7,440 nt of DNA from an uncultured Bdellovibrionales bacterium (GTDB lineage Bacteria > Bdellovibrionota > Bdellovibrionia > Bdellovibrionales > UBA1609): contig CALJPJ010000015.1 of assembly GCA_937980625.1 (NCBI GenBank), positions 1 to 7,440 on the forward strand, in the 5' to 3' direction. Shown here piece by piece: positions 1 to 5,634 of the stretch. The notes below the pieces were generated by a model. It saw only the letters and a program-made list of their open reading frames with translations. It was not told the DNA's origin and searched no databases. The translations under genes and the position numbers were made by a program. Numbering within the stretch: the stretch's first letter is position 1; each line of letters begins with the position of its first letter.

Positions 1-542
1 GTATACTCTGGATCACTATACTTGGGTAATATTTCATCTAATAATGGGTGTCCTAAAAAATCTACTTCATAATTATGTTTTTTATAAAACTCTTTTTCGA
101 AGGGAAATAAAACTATCATTTTATCTATTACTTTTTTGATAATTTTAACTCGTCCTTTTTTCCAAGCCCAAACTTGTGGCGAAATATAATAAACTATTTT
201 AATTCCCATTTTATTTAATTTTTTTGCCATTCTTAAGTTAAAACCGGGATAGTCTAATAATAATGCCACATCAGGCCTTTCTTTTTCACATCGATCAATA
301 ATTTTTAAAAATGTACTTTTAATAACTGACCAATGCTTAACAACCTCTTGCACTCCCATAACGGCTAGCTCTTCACTATGACCTAAGCATTCAAAGCCTA
401 ATTTTTGCATTTTTTGCGAACCAACTCCAAAGGCTGTTATTGGATAGTTGTTTTGTTGCCAATACTGCAATAGCCTTTCTGCGTAAAGGCAGCTTGAATC
501 TTCTGCTGCAACAATTAAAATTTTTTTTGATCTTTGTGACAT
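1..542 (-). CDS. lpxB: Lipid-A-disaccharide synthase LpxB, N-terminal part (cut by window edge)
   Basis: Reading the minus strand from the ATG at 542 gives an uninterrupted frame of 180 codons that leaves the window at base 1, about half of a normal LpxB (roughly 380 residues). LpxB is a peripheral inner-membrane glycosyltransferase (GT19) that joins UDP-diacylglucosamine to lipid X to form the tetraacyl disaccharide of lipid A. Recognisable family landmarks are SEELAVMGVQEV (residues 56-67; E. coli has MEELAVMGIVEV), LLLDYPGFN (94-102) with Asp97 matching the essential E. coli Asp98, SPQVWAWKKGRV (121-132), LFPFEKEFY (145-153) and FLGHPLLDE (162-170). The glycine-rich N-terminal motif GEASGD of E. 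coli is altered here to AEDSSC (13-18). The start codon directly abuts the lpxA stop with no intervening base, so translational coupling is likely. An A8 run lies in codons 5-8. The family is clear; the C-terminal half and its UDP-binding site lie outside the window. Confidence 0.95.
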   Translation of the reverse strand, partial: MSQRSKKILIVAAEDSSCLYAERLLQYWQQNNYPITAFGVGSQKMQKLGFECLGHSEELAVMGVQEVVKHWSVIKSTFLKIIDRCEKERPDVALLLDYPGFNLRMAKKLNKMGIKIVYYISPQVWAWKKGRVKIIKKVIDKMIVLFPFEKEFYKKHNYEVDFLGHPLLDEILPKYSDPEY

Positions 543-1328
543 TTAAAAAGCTAAACCACGCTCTGACGACTCAATAAATTCTATAAAGTAATTTATATTA
601 TCAGTTAACTCACACTCTAATTTAATTTTAGCTATTGAGTCTTCTAAAGTATTTTTACCTTTAATTAATATTCTTACAGCCTTATATATATTATCAACTT
701 CACTTTTAGCCATTCCAGAGCGCTCTAAACCAACTTTATTACAGGCCCTCATAACTGCATACTTGCCTTGAACAATTGTAAACGGAGGTACATCTTTATT
801 TACCGAGCTATCACCAGTAATATAAGCCCCACGTCCAACTTTAGTAAATTGATTAATCAAACAGCCACCAGCAATAACAACATGGTCAGAAACATGTATA
901 TGCCCAGCAAATTGCGTACTGTTGGCAATTACATTATTACTCCCAATCACGCAGTCATGGGCGATATGACTATATGCCATTAAAAGGTTTTTATTACCTA
1001 TAGAGGTAACTCCCTTATCTTTCACAGTACCTATATTTAAAGTTGCGAACTCACGAATTGTATTATCATCACCAATTATTAGTTTTGTTTTTTCGTTATT
1101 ATAAGACAAGTCTTGAGGGACTGCACCAACTACACAACTTGGTAGAAAACGATTATTTTTTCCAATAATTGTTATACCCTCTTCACATCCAATACTTGCA
1201 TGATGATCAACAATTGTTCCTTCACCAATAGTTACTTCTCCACTTATTACGGCATAAGGACCTATACGCACATTTTCTGCTATTTTAGCTTGGTCAGATA
1301 CTATAGCTGTTGAGTGAATTAAAGACAT
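543..1328 (-). CDS. lpxA: UDP-N-acetylglucosamine (or diamino-sugar) acyltransferase LpxA
   Basis: LpxA transfers a 3-hydroxyacyl chain from acyl carrier protein to UDP-GlcNAc (or its 3-amino analogue in some lineages), the first step of lipid A synthesis in the cytoplasm; it works as a trimer. The 261-residue protein matches E. coli LpxA (262) end to end. Residues 1-185 are hexapeptide repeats of a left-handed beta-helix (for example IAENVRIGPYAVI), followed by a helical C-terminus that ends SSERGLAF (E. coli SRGLIR-like end). The catalytic motif LLMAYSHIAHDC holds His124, equivalent to E. coli His125. VGAVPQDLSY and DVPPFTIVQG are also typical. The E. coli His160 position is Asn here (NQF, 159-161), while the chain-length position Gly173 is kept as Gly172. 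I chose the ATG at 1328 rather than an in-frame TTG at 1346 because the protein then begins at the usual place (MSLIHSTAIV) and has a good ribosome-binding site. It starts one base after the fabZ stop. Confidence 0.97.
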   Translation of the reverse strand: MSLIHSTAIVSDQAKIAENVRIGPYAVISGEVTIGEGTIVDHHASIGCEEGITIIGKNNRFLPSCVVGAVPQDLSYNNEKTKLIIGDDNTIREFATLNIGTVKDKGVTSIGNKNLLMAYSHIAHDCVIGSNNVIANSTQFAGHIHVSDHVVIAGGCLINQFTKVGRGAYITGDSSVNKDVPPFTIVQGKYAVMRACNKVGLERSGMAKSEVDNIYKAVRILIKGKNTLEDSIAKIKLECELTDNINYFIEFIESSERGLAF

Positions 1329-1329
1329 A

Positions 1330-1812
1330 CTAAACCTTCTCTCCAATAATAACTTGAGCTAAAAGTTCTGTATCAGCTACGACCTTACCGTCTACAGAGG
1401 CTGTACAAGTGACAACAAACATTTTACCACGATCTTTAACTATTTTACTTTCAATTAAAACCTGGTCACCAGGAACGACTGGCCTACGAAATCTTGCATT
1501 ATTAATTTTAGCAATCATAACACTAAATTCTTTTTCAAAATCCTCTTCAGAAACACAGGCTAAAGCACCTGCTTGCCCCATAGCTTCTACTAATAAAACA
1601 CCTGGCATAATCGGGTTTTCAGGAAAATGACCATTAAAAAATGGTTCATTTATAGTAACGTTCTTAATAGCTATAGCTTTTGCCCCAACTCTTGAGTCAG
1701 GTTTATCGGCAGGCTCAATACGTAAAACTCTATCAATTAACAAGAAAGGGTAACGATGAGGTAATATCTTACTGATTTGCTTTATGTCATATAAACATTC
1801 TGTTGAGTTCAT
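1330..1812 (-). CDS. fabZ: 3-hydroxyacyl-ACP dehydratase FabZ
   Basis: FabZ dehydrates 3-hydroxyacyl-ACP to trans-2-enoyl-ACP in type II fatty acid synthesis. It competes with LpxA for the same 3-hydroxyacyl-ACP pool, which fits its position directly before lpxA. The 160-residue protein has a single hotdog fold. The N-terminal ILPHRYPFLLIDRV (residues 16-29) is nearly identical to the family consensus. The active-site segment NGHFPENPIMPG leads into the central helix VLLVEAMGQAGA and supplies His62 and Glu76, matching E. coli His54 and Glu68 with a constant offset of 8. NARFRRPVVPGDQ (105-117) is the conserved strand that precedes the last beta hairpin. It begins two bases after the skp TAG stop without a strong ribosome-binding site (only a weak AAGTAG), so it probably depends on translation from skp. 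It ends in TAG one base before the lpxA ATG. No key residue is missing. Confidence 0.97.
   Translation of the reverse strand: MNSTECLYDIKQISKILPHRYPFLLIDRVLRIEPADKPDSRVGAKAIAIKNVTINEPFFNGHFPENPIMPGVLLVEAMGQAGALACVSEEDFEKEFSVMIAKINNARFRRPVVPGDQVLIESKIVKDRGKMFVVTCTASVDGKVVADTELLAQVIIGEKV
1335..1341 (-). promoter_or_regulatory. Ribosome-binding site of lpxA
   Basis: The minus strand reads GAGAAGG, six bases before the ATG at 1328. It lies inside the last codons of fabZ. It decides the lpxA start in favour of 1328 over the upstream in-frame TTG at 1346, and it suggests coupling of fabZ and lpxA translation. Confidence 0.7.
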
Positions 1813-1814
1813 AG

Positions 1815-2312
1815 CTACTTATTAATTTTTTTAATTACAATATCAGTAATATCATATTCTTTTTTAGCCCATAGAACACTTTGTTCAGACTTTTCTAAAA
1901 TATAAGCGTAACCTTTGTCTTTAGCTACTGTGGATATCACTTTTTGTATCTTTTTTAAAATTGGTCCTGTTAACTGGTTTTCTTTTTTTCTAATTTCAAG
2001 TTGGCTTTTTCTTGCTTCTTCTTGATATTTTAGAAATTCTTTTTGTAGGTCTCTTTGCTTTTCCATAAATGCTTTTTCAGATAAAGCTAATTTCTTTTTT
2101 TCTAAGTCTTTAGACATTTTTTCTAAATCCTTTTGTTTTTTTTCTAACTTTTTCTTTTTCTTGTTAAATTCTTTTTCCAAACCAGCCTTAGCTTTTTTTC
2201 CGGCTTTTGAGGTTTGAATTGCTTTTTGCATATCTACCCAACCAATTTTAAAATCTGCTGCAAAAACTGGAAGCGAAAAAGCCACTATAGCAATAATACT
2301 TAATAATTTCAT
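1815..2312 (-). CDS. skp: Periplasmic chaperone of the Skp/OmpH family
   Basis: Skp holds unfolded outer-membrane proteins in the periplasm and delivers them to the BamA complex encoded just upstream. The 165 residues (E. coli Skp 161) start with a signal peptide: a short basic start MK, a hydrophobic stretch LLSIIAIVAFSLPVFA, and a likely signal peptidase I cut after Ala18. The first mature strand, FKIGWVDMQKAIQTSKAGKKA, matches the family IGYVD/DMQ/KAI pattern. Residues about 40-125 form a long, highly charged, lysine-rich helical hairpin (runs such as KKKKKLEKKQKDLEK), the tentacle of the trimeric jellyfish fold. The C-terminal segment (about 126-165) returns to the beta body, with YAYILEKSEQSVLWAKKEYDITD as in OmpH proteins. 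The high lysine content makes the DNA very A-rich. The gene is 157 bases after bamA and 2 bases before fabZ. The family call is firm; the client range is inferred. Confidence 0.93.
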   Translation of the reverse strand: MKLLSIIAIVAFSLPVFAADFKIGWVDMQKAIQTSKAGKKAKAGLEKEFNKKKKKLEKKQKDLEKMSKDLEKKKLALSEKAFMEKQRDLQKEFLKYQEEARKSQLEIRKKENQLTGPILKKIQKVISTVAKDKGYAYILEKSEQSVLWAKKEYDITDIVIKKINK

Positions 2313-2320
2313 TCTACCTA

Positions 2321-2326
2321 CCTCTT
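2321..2326 (-). promoter_or_regulatory. Ribosome-binding site of skp
   Basis: The minus strand reads AAGAGG, eight bases before the ATG at 2312. It is followed by two TAGGTAG-like units. It supports the chosen start, which also gives a standard signal peptide. Confidence 0.65.
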
Positions 2327-2341
2327 AATTTGTTCTATTTA

Positions 2342-2370
2342 ATTAAAATTCAATGCTCATAACTTAACAA
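2342..2370 (-). promoter_or_regulatory. Candidate sigma-70-type promoter for skp-fabZ-lpxA-lpxB
   Basis: In the 157-base gap between bamA and skp the minus strand has TTGTTA (2370-2365), a 17-base spacer, and TTTAAT (2347-2342). They match the -35 and -10 consensus at 4 and 5 of 6 positions. Transcription would start near 2335 and leave a leader of about 20-25 bases holding the ribosome-binding site. The gap is very AT-rich, so such matches arise easily by chance. I see no convincing terminator after bamA, so read-through from bamA is also expected. Confidence 0.35.
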
Positions 2371-2469
2371 AATTCTATGAAAAATAAAGCCGATATTCGC
2401 AATAAAGACATAATTTTTCCATAAGTTAACAATTAAAATACACTCTACCGTCTATTAGTCTACCCCTCA

Positions 2470-4746
2470 TTAAAAAGGTGAGCCAATAGCAAACTGAAAC
2501 TTCACAGAATCTTCATCATATTCATCATCAGGGTTAAGTGGAAAACCCCACTCAAACCTAAGAGGGCCAACTGGAGAGTACCACCTAAAACCAAAGCCAA
2601 CATCACTTTTTAAATCATCAAAAGATATTGAGTCATCTGCATAACCTATATCAAAAAATGCGACTCCCAAGACTCCTGCTTCTTTGATTAAAGGAAATTG
2701 AAGCTCAGACTGGTAATAAAACTGTTGTTTACCTCCAAACGGAACTGTCCCATCTGTACCAGGATTTTTAGAACTAAAGACTGATGACTTTTTTCTTTTA
2801 CCAATAGTAAACCAATCATAACCTCTTAAAGTGTTTGCTCCACCTAGTAAATATAGTTGGTCAAATGGTGGGTCTTCACCAGACTTATTAGCTTGAATCA
2901 AACCATAGTTAACATTGTTTCTCCAAACTAACTCCCAAAATAAGTTTTTATAGTACCTAAAAGTGAAATTACCCTTTGTGTACTTTCTATCTCCACCAAC
3001 CCCTGCATACTCTAAACTTAAGTCAGCAAGAATACCTTTAGTTGGCAAAAACCTATCATTTCGTTTGTCGTAAACTAACCTAGCAGTAAGAGCGCTGGTA
3101 ATTCCATTTGTTGTTTCAACTGGGAATAACTGAGGATCTTCAGTGATACGCTCCAGATCTGTATCATCAATTTTATAACCTAAAACTCCACGTAAATAAG
3201 GAGCTAAAGGATGACCAATACGTACACCACCACCAGTTCGTTCTTCTTTGTAGTTTGTTAGCTCACGTTTTTTTCTGTAGATATCAAAACCTAGTTCCCA
3301 CTCTGTGTCTCTAAAGTAGGGTTCGGTAAAATTTAAGTTAAATAATTGTTCTACCTTCGACCAATTGACAGACAAACCTAATCTTTGCCCTCGACCGAAT
3401 AAGTTAATTTGATTCACTTGACCATTTAAAACAAAGCCTTGATTACTTGCATAGCCTGCCCCAACTTGTATGGTTCCTGTGCTCCGCTCTTTCACTTGAA
3501 TTTCAATATCTTGAATCTCATGACGCCCTTTAGGCGTGCTTGCTATAAAGTCTACCTCATCAAAATAACCCAAGCGTTTAATATTAGCGATAGATTCACG
3601 CTTCTTAGTTTCGTTGTAAAGCTGCCCTTCAAAAATAACAAGCTCACGGCGTAACACTTTATCTCTAGTTTTATCATTTCCTTTAACTGAAATATTGCCA
3701 AAGTAAACTTTATGACCTTTATCAATTTCAAATGTTAAATCTACTAAACGCTCTTTCTCATTGACCCTTGGACGAGGAATTGGATTGGCATAAGCAAAAC
3801 CTAAATCACCATATTTTGCTTGTAATGCACGTAAATCTTTTTGCAACTTATCGTAAGCAAAAATGTCTCCAACTTCTAGTTTAACTTCGTCTTTAAGCTC
3901 TTCGACTGGGAAAAGCATATCACCAGTAAAATCAATACTACCAATTGAGTATTGCTCCCCTTCATCAACCTTAATTGTTATGTAAATAGATTTCTTATCT
4001 GGAGTAACATAAACTTGCGGTGGAGCTACTTTTGCTTGAATATAACCATCATTATAATAGATGGCAGTTAAATTTCTAACGTCTTGGTCAAAAGCCTCTT
4101 GTTTGTATGAGCCAGCACCACTCATAAAGCTAAAATAGCTTCCCTCTTTAGTAAACATCATTGACTTTAATTTTGCTGAAGTGAGCTTCGTATTCCCTAA
4201 AAAAGTAACCTTTTCTACTTTTACTTTTTCATTTTCAACGATATCAAATTGAACATTTACAGTTTCGCCCTTTTTCACAGGAGTCACTTTATGACTTATT
4301 CTTGCCAAAAAGTAACCTTTGTCTTCATAAAGCTTTTCTATTTTTTCTATAGCCAAATTAATTTTAGAGTCATCTAATATTTGATAAGCTTTAAGCTCAA
4401 CTGTCTCTTGAATTTCTTCGTCATCAAGCTCGTCATTACCATTAAAAATAAAACTTTCAACGGTAGGTTTTTCCACCACTTTGTAGGTCAGCTGCACCCC
4501 ACCAGGGACATTAGATTTATCGACTATAATATTATAAAAATATCCTAGCTCAAATAAAGCTAATATATCTTCTTTAACAACTGCTGCATTAAAAGTAGTG
4601 CCCGGTTTAGACTTAAGCTTATTTAACACGGCTTCTTTTTCAATTTTTCTTTGGCCAGAAACTTCTATTTTTTTAATCTGTACAGCTTCAGCCTGTACAA
4701 TAAGAAATAGACTTGTAATAATTAAAAAAATGATCTTATTAAGCAT
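2470..4746 (-). CDS. bamA: Outer membrane protein assembly factor BamA
   Basis: BamA is the Omp85-family core of the complex that folds beta-barrel proteins into the outer membrane. The ATG at 4746 gives 758 residues (E. coli 810). A signal peptide MLNKIIFLIITSLFLIVQAEA is followed by five POTRA domains at about 22-94, 95-175, 178-261, 265-344 and 347-422, recognisable by repeated starts such as VQIKKIEVSGQRKI, VEKVTFLGNTKL, YSIGSIDFTGD and VYFGNISVKGNDKT. Residues about 423-758 form the 16-stranded barrel. It includes FTEPYFRD, the loop-6 motif LRGYDW (Arg641-Gly642-Tyr643, equivalent to VRGF in E. coli), and a last strand VKFQFAIGSPF ending in the expected terminal Phe. An in-frame GTG at 4761 could add five residues, but the ATG has a GGTGA ribosome-binding site 8 bases upstream and gives the better signal peptide. 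It is separated from lolD by about 210 bases with its own candidate promoter. The assignment is firm. Confidence 0.97.
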   Translation of the reverse strand: MLNKIIFLIITSLFLIVQAEAVQIKKIEVSGQRKIEKEAVLNKLKSKPGTTFNAAVVKEDILALFELGYFYNIIVDKSNVPGGVQLTYKVVEKPTVESFIFNGNDELDDEEIQETVELKAYQILDDSKINLAIEKIEKLYEDKGYFLARISHKVTPVKKGETVNVQFDIVENEKVKVEKVTFLGNTKLTSAKLKSMMFTKEGSYFSFMSGAGSYKQEAFDQDVRNLTAIYYNDGYIQAKVAPPQVYVTPDKKSIYITIKVDEGEQYSIGSIDFTGDMLFPVEELKDEVKLEVGDIFAYDKLQKDLRALQAKYGDLGFAYANPIPRPRVNEKERLVDLTFEIDKGHKVYFGNISVKGNDKTRDKVLRRELVIFEGQLYNETKKRESIANIKRLGYFDEVDFIASTPKGRHEIQDIEIQVKERSTGTIQVGAGYASNQGFVLNGQVNQINLFGRGQRLGLSVNWSKVEQLFNLNFTEPYFRDTEWELGFDIYRKKRELTNYKEERTGGGVRIGHPLAPYLRGVLGYKIDDTDLERITEDPQLFPVETTNGITSALTARLVYDKRNDRFLPTKGILADLSLEYAGVGGDRKYTKGNFTFRYYKNLFWELVWRNNVNYGLIQANKSGEDPPFDQLYLLGGANTLRGYDWFTIGKRKKSSVFSSKNPGTDGTVPFGGKQQFYYQSELQFPLIKEAGVLGVAFFDIGYADDSISFDDLKSDVGFGFRWYSPVGPLRFEWGFPLNPDDEYDEDSVKFQFAIGSPF

Positions 4747-4787
4747 ACTTAAGGTCACCACAGCTCTTGATGTTGATTAGGTCCGCC

Positions 4788-4816
4788 AGACTAGCCCGAA
4801 AAATATACCTTGTCAA
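4788..4816 (-). promoter_or_regulatory. Candidate bamA promoter with perfect TTGACA -35 box
   Basis: The minus strand carries TTGACA (4816-4811), a 17-base spacer and TAGTCT (4793-4788). The -35 box is perfect; the -10 box matches only 3 of 6 but sits at the ideal distance. Transcription would begin near 4781, giving a leader of about 35 bases before the bamA ATG at 4746. The -35 box directly continues the T tract of the terminator-like hairpin, and it lies between the arms of a 7-bp inverted repeat. Regulation by a bound protein is possible but not shown. Confidence 0.5.
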
Positions 4817-4828
4817 AAAAGGGGCTAG
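4791..4828. repeat. Perfect 7-bp inverted repeat flanking the bamA -35 box
   Basis: CTAGCCC at 4791-4797 and GGGCTAG at 4822-4828 are exact reverse complements separated by 24 bases. The spacer holds the -35 box and most of the promoter spacer. The outer arm is also one arm of the terminator hairpin (GGCTA/TAGCC), so three copies of the same core lie within 45 bases. It may be an operator or an alternative RNA pairing; chance cannot be excluded by eye. Confidence 0.45.
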
Positions 4829-4838
4829 CTTAGCCTTT
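4815..4838 (-). terminator. Candidate intrinsic terminator after the prfB-lolC-lolD unit
   Basis: On the minus strand GGCTA (4835-4831), loop AGC, TAGCC (4827-4823) forms a 5-bp GC-rich stem. It is preceded by AAA and followed by CC and six T residues (4820-4815). It lies about 120 bases after the lolD stop. The stem is short and two C residues separate it from the T tract, so termination may be partial. The same T residues are part of the sequence TTTTTTGACA that opens the bamA promoter. Confidence 0.45.
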
Positions 4839-4956
4839 AATTTTACGCTGACATGACATACTAAAGCTATGAACTCCAAACTGGCCCTACTCAAGATGCC
4901 CATTCGCGTTAAATAACTTTAAATTCTCTTAAATTTATCCACTACAGCCTCTACAA

Positions 4957-5634
4957 TCAAACCCATAAACCATCCTTCATATGCAAGGTCTTGGGAAATG
5001 AGTTGGCAAATTTTTGATCATGAGTCACTACAATAATAGTTAAATTTAACCTTCTCTGAAGATCTAAAAATAAATCTCTAATTACATTTCCATTAGCACT
5101 GTCTAAATTACCGGTGGGTTCATCTGCTAAAATAATATCTGGACTCTGCATTAATGCGCGAGCAATAGCTATTCTTTGCTTTTCGCCACCGCTTAATTCT
5201 GTTGGATAGTGACTTGCTCGATCTGACAACCCCATTTGGCCTAAAAAATCTAAAGCCCGTTGTTTACAGTCTTGTTTAGACTCACCACTAATTCGAGCTG
5301 GCATCATAATATTTTCCAGAGCATTGAACTCACTTAATAAATGGTGAAATTGAAATATAAACCCCAAATGCTTATTGCGAAACTTTGCCAAATCTTCATC
5401 AGACTTTGCAAATAAATCATCACCTTTAAAATAAACATTTCCTCCAGAAGGTGAATCTAGTGTTCCAAGTATGTGCATAAGTGTGCTTTTACCTGCTCCA
5501 GAGCCCCCCAAGATACACAAAGCCTCGCCTTGTTGAACGTTTAAATCAATTCCTTTTAAAACCTCCAACTCTTTACTACCTTGAAAAAAATTCTTTCTAA
5601 TATTCTTTGCTGAAATTAAATAATCATTAATCAT
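4957..5634 (-). CDS. lolD: Lipoprotein-releasing system ATP-binding protein LolD
   Basis: LolD is the cytoplasmic ATPase that powers extraction of outer-membrane lipoproteins from the inner membrane to the carrier LolA. The 225-residue protein (E. coli 233) has every ABC element in order: Walker A GGSGAGKST (43-51), Q-loop with Gln95 in FIFQFHHLLSEFNALEN, the signature LSGGEKQR (147-154), Walker B IILADE with catalytic Glu172, the D-loop region TGNLDS, and the switch His205 in VVTHD. FHHLL.EF..LEN after the Q-loop is the LolD-type coupling region and separates it from MacB or FtsE relatives, in agreement with the permease next door. The ATG at 5634 overlaps the permease end by 8 bases and has a strong AAGGGA ribosome-binding site 8 bases upstream inside that gene, so the two subunits are made together. 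It ends in TGA; the gap to bamA holds a candidate terminator. Confidence 0.95.
   Translation of the reverse strand: MINDYLISAKNIRKNFFQGSKELEVLKGIDLNVQQGEALCILGGSGAGKSTLMHILGTLDSPSGGNVYFKGDDLFAKSDEDLAKFRNKHLGFIFQFHHLLSEFNALENIMMPARISGESKQDCKQRALDFLGQMGLSDRASHYPTELSGGEKQRIAIARALMQSPDIILADEPTGNLDSANGNVIRDLFLDLQRRLNLTIIVVTHDQKFANSFPKTLHMKDGLWV

Larger units (their letters stand above)
4739..4903 (-). other. Doubtful small open frame of 54 codons before bamA
   Basis: An ATG at 4903 opens a frame that runs 54 codons and stops with TAA at 4739-4741, overlapping the bamA start by 8 bases. The peptide would begin MGILSRASLEFIALVCHV and end with INIKSCGDLKYA. It has no visible ribosome-binding site, no motif that I recognise, and it would span the candidate terminator and promoter. 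I list it because it fills most of the gap and touches the bamA start codon, as a coupled leader would, but it is most likely a chance frame. Confidence 0.12.

Noticed and set aside
521..528. A8 run in lpxB codons 5-8 (and another A8 at 6703-6710 in the Lol permease) as phase-variation tracts
   Set aside because: Runs of eight are common in AT-rich coding DNA rich in Lys codons, and both genes are expected to be essential, so switching off is unlikely.
768..983. Open frame on the plus strand inside lpxA, with similar ones at 1409-1630, 3439-3654, 4598-4780 and 7039-7362
   Set aside because: Each lies antisense to a well-conserved gene, has no family motif, and its protein looks like a reverse-strand shadow of the real coding frame.
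1329..1346. TTG at 1346 as a longer lpxA start
   Set aside because: It would add six residues (MERRFS) that LpxA proteins lack; the ATG at 1328 has GAGAAGG at the right distance and fits the family N-terminus.
2367..2414. 15-codon peptide and the weak hairpin GCGAATATCGGC in the bamA-skp gap
   Set aside because: The peptide has no ribosome-binding site and is too short to judge; the hairpin has only three clean pairs (CGA/TCG) and no convincing T tract, so it is not called a terminator.
4747..4761. GTG at 4761 as the bamA start
   Set aside because: The ATG at 4746 has GGTGA 8 bases before it and gives a classic signal peptide beginning MLNK; the five extra residues add nothing recognisable. 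It is not strictly excluded.
4780..4793. Small hairpin GTC-CGCCA-GAC overlapping the bamA -10 box
   Set aside because: Only three base pairs plus a bulge; too weak to separate from chance.
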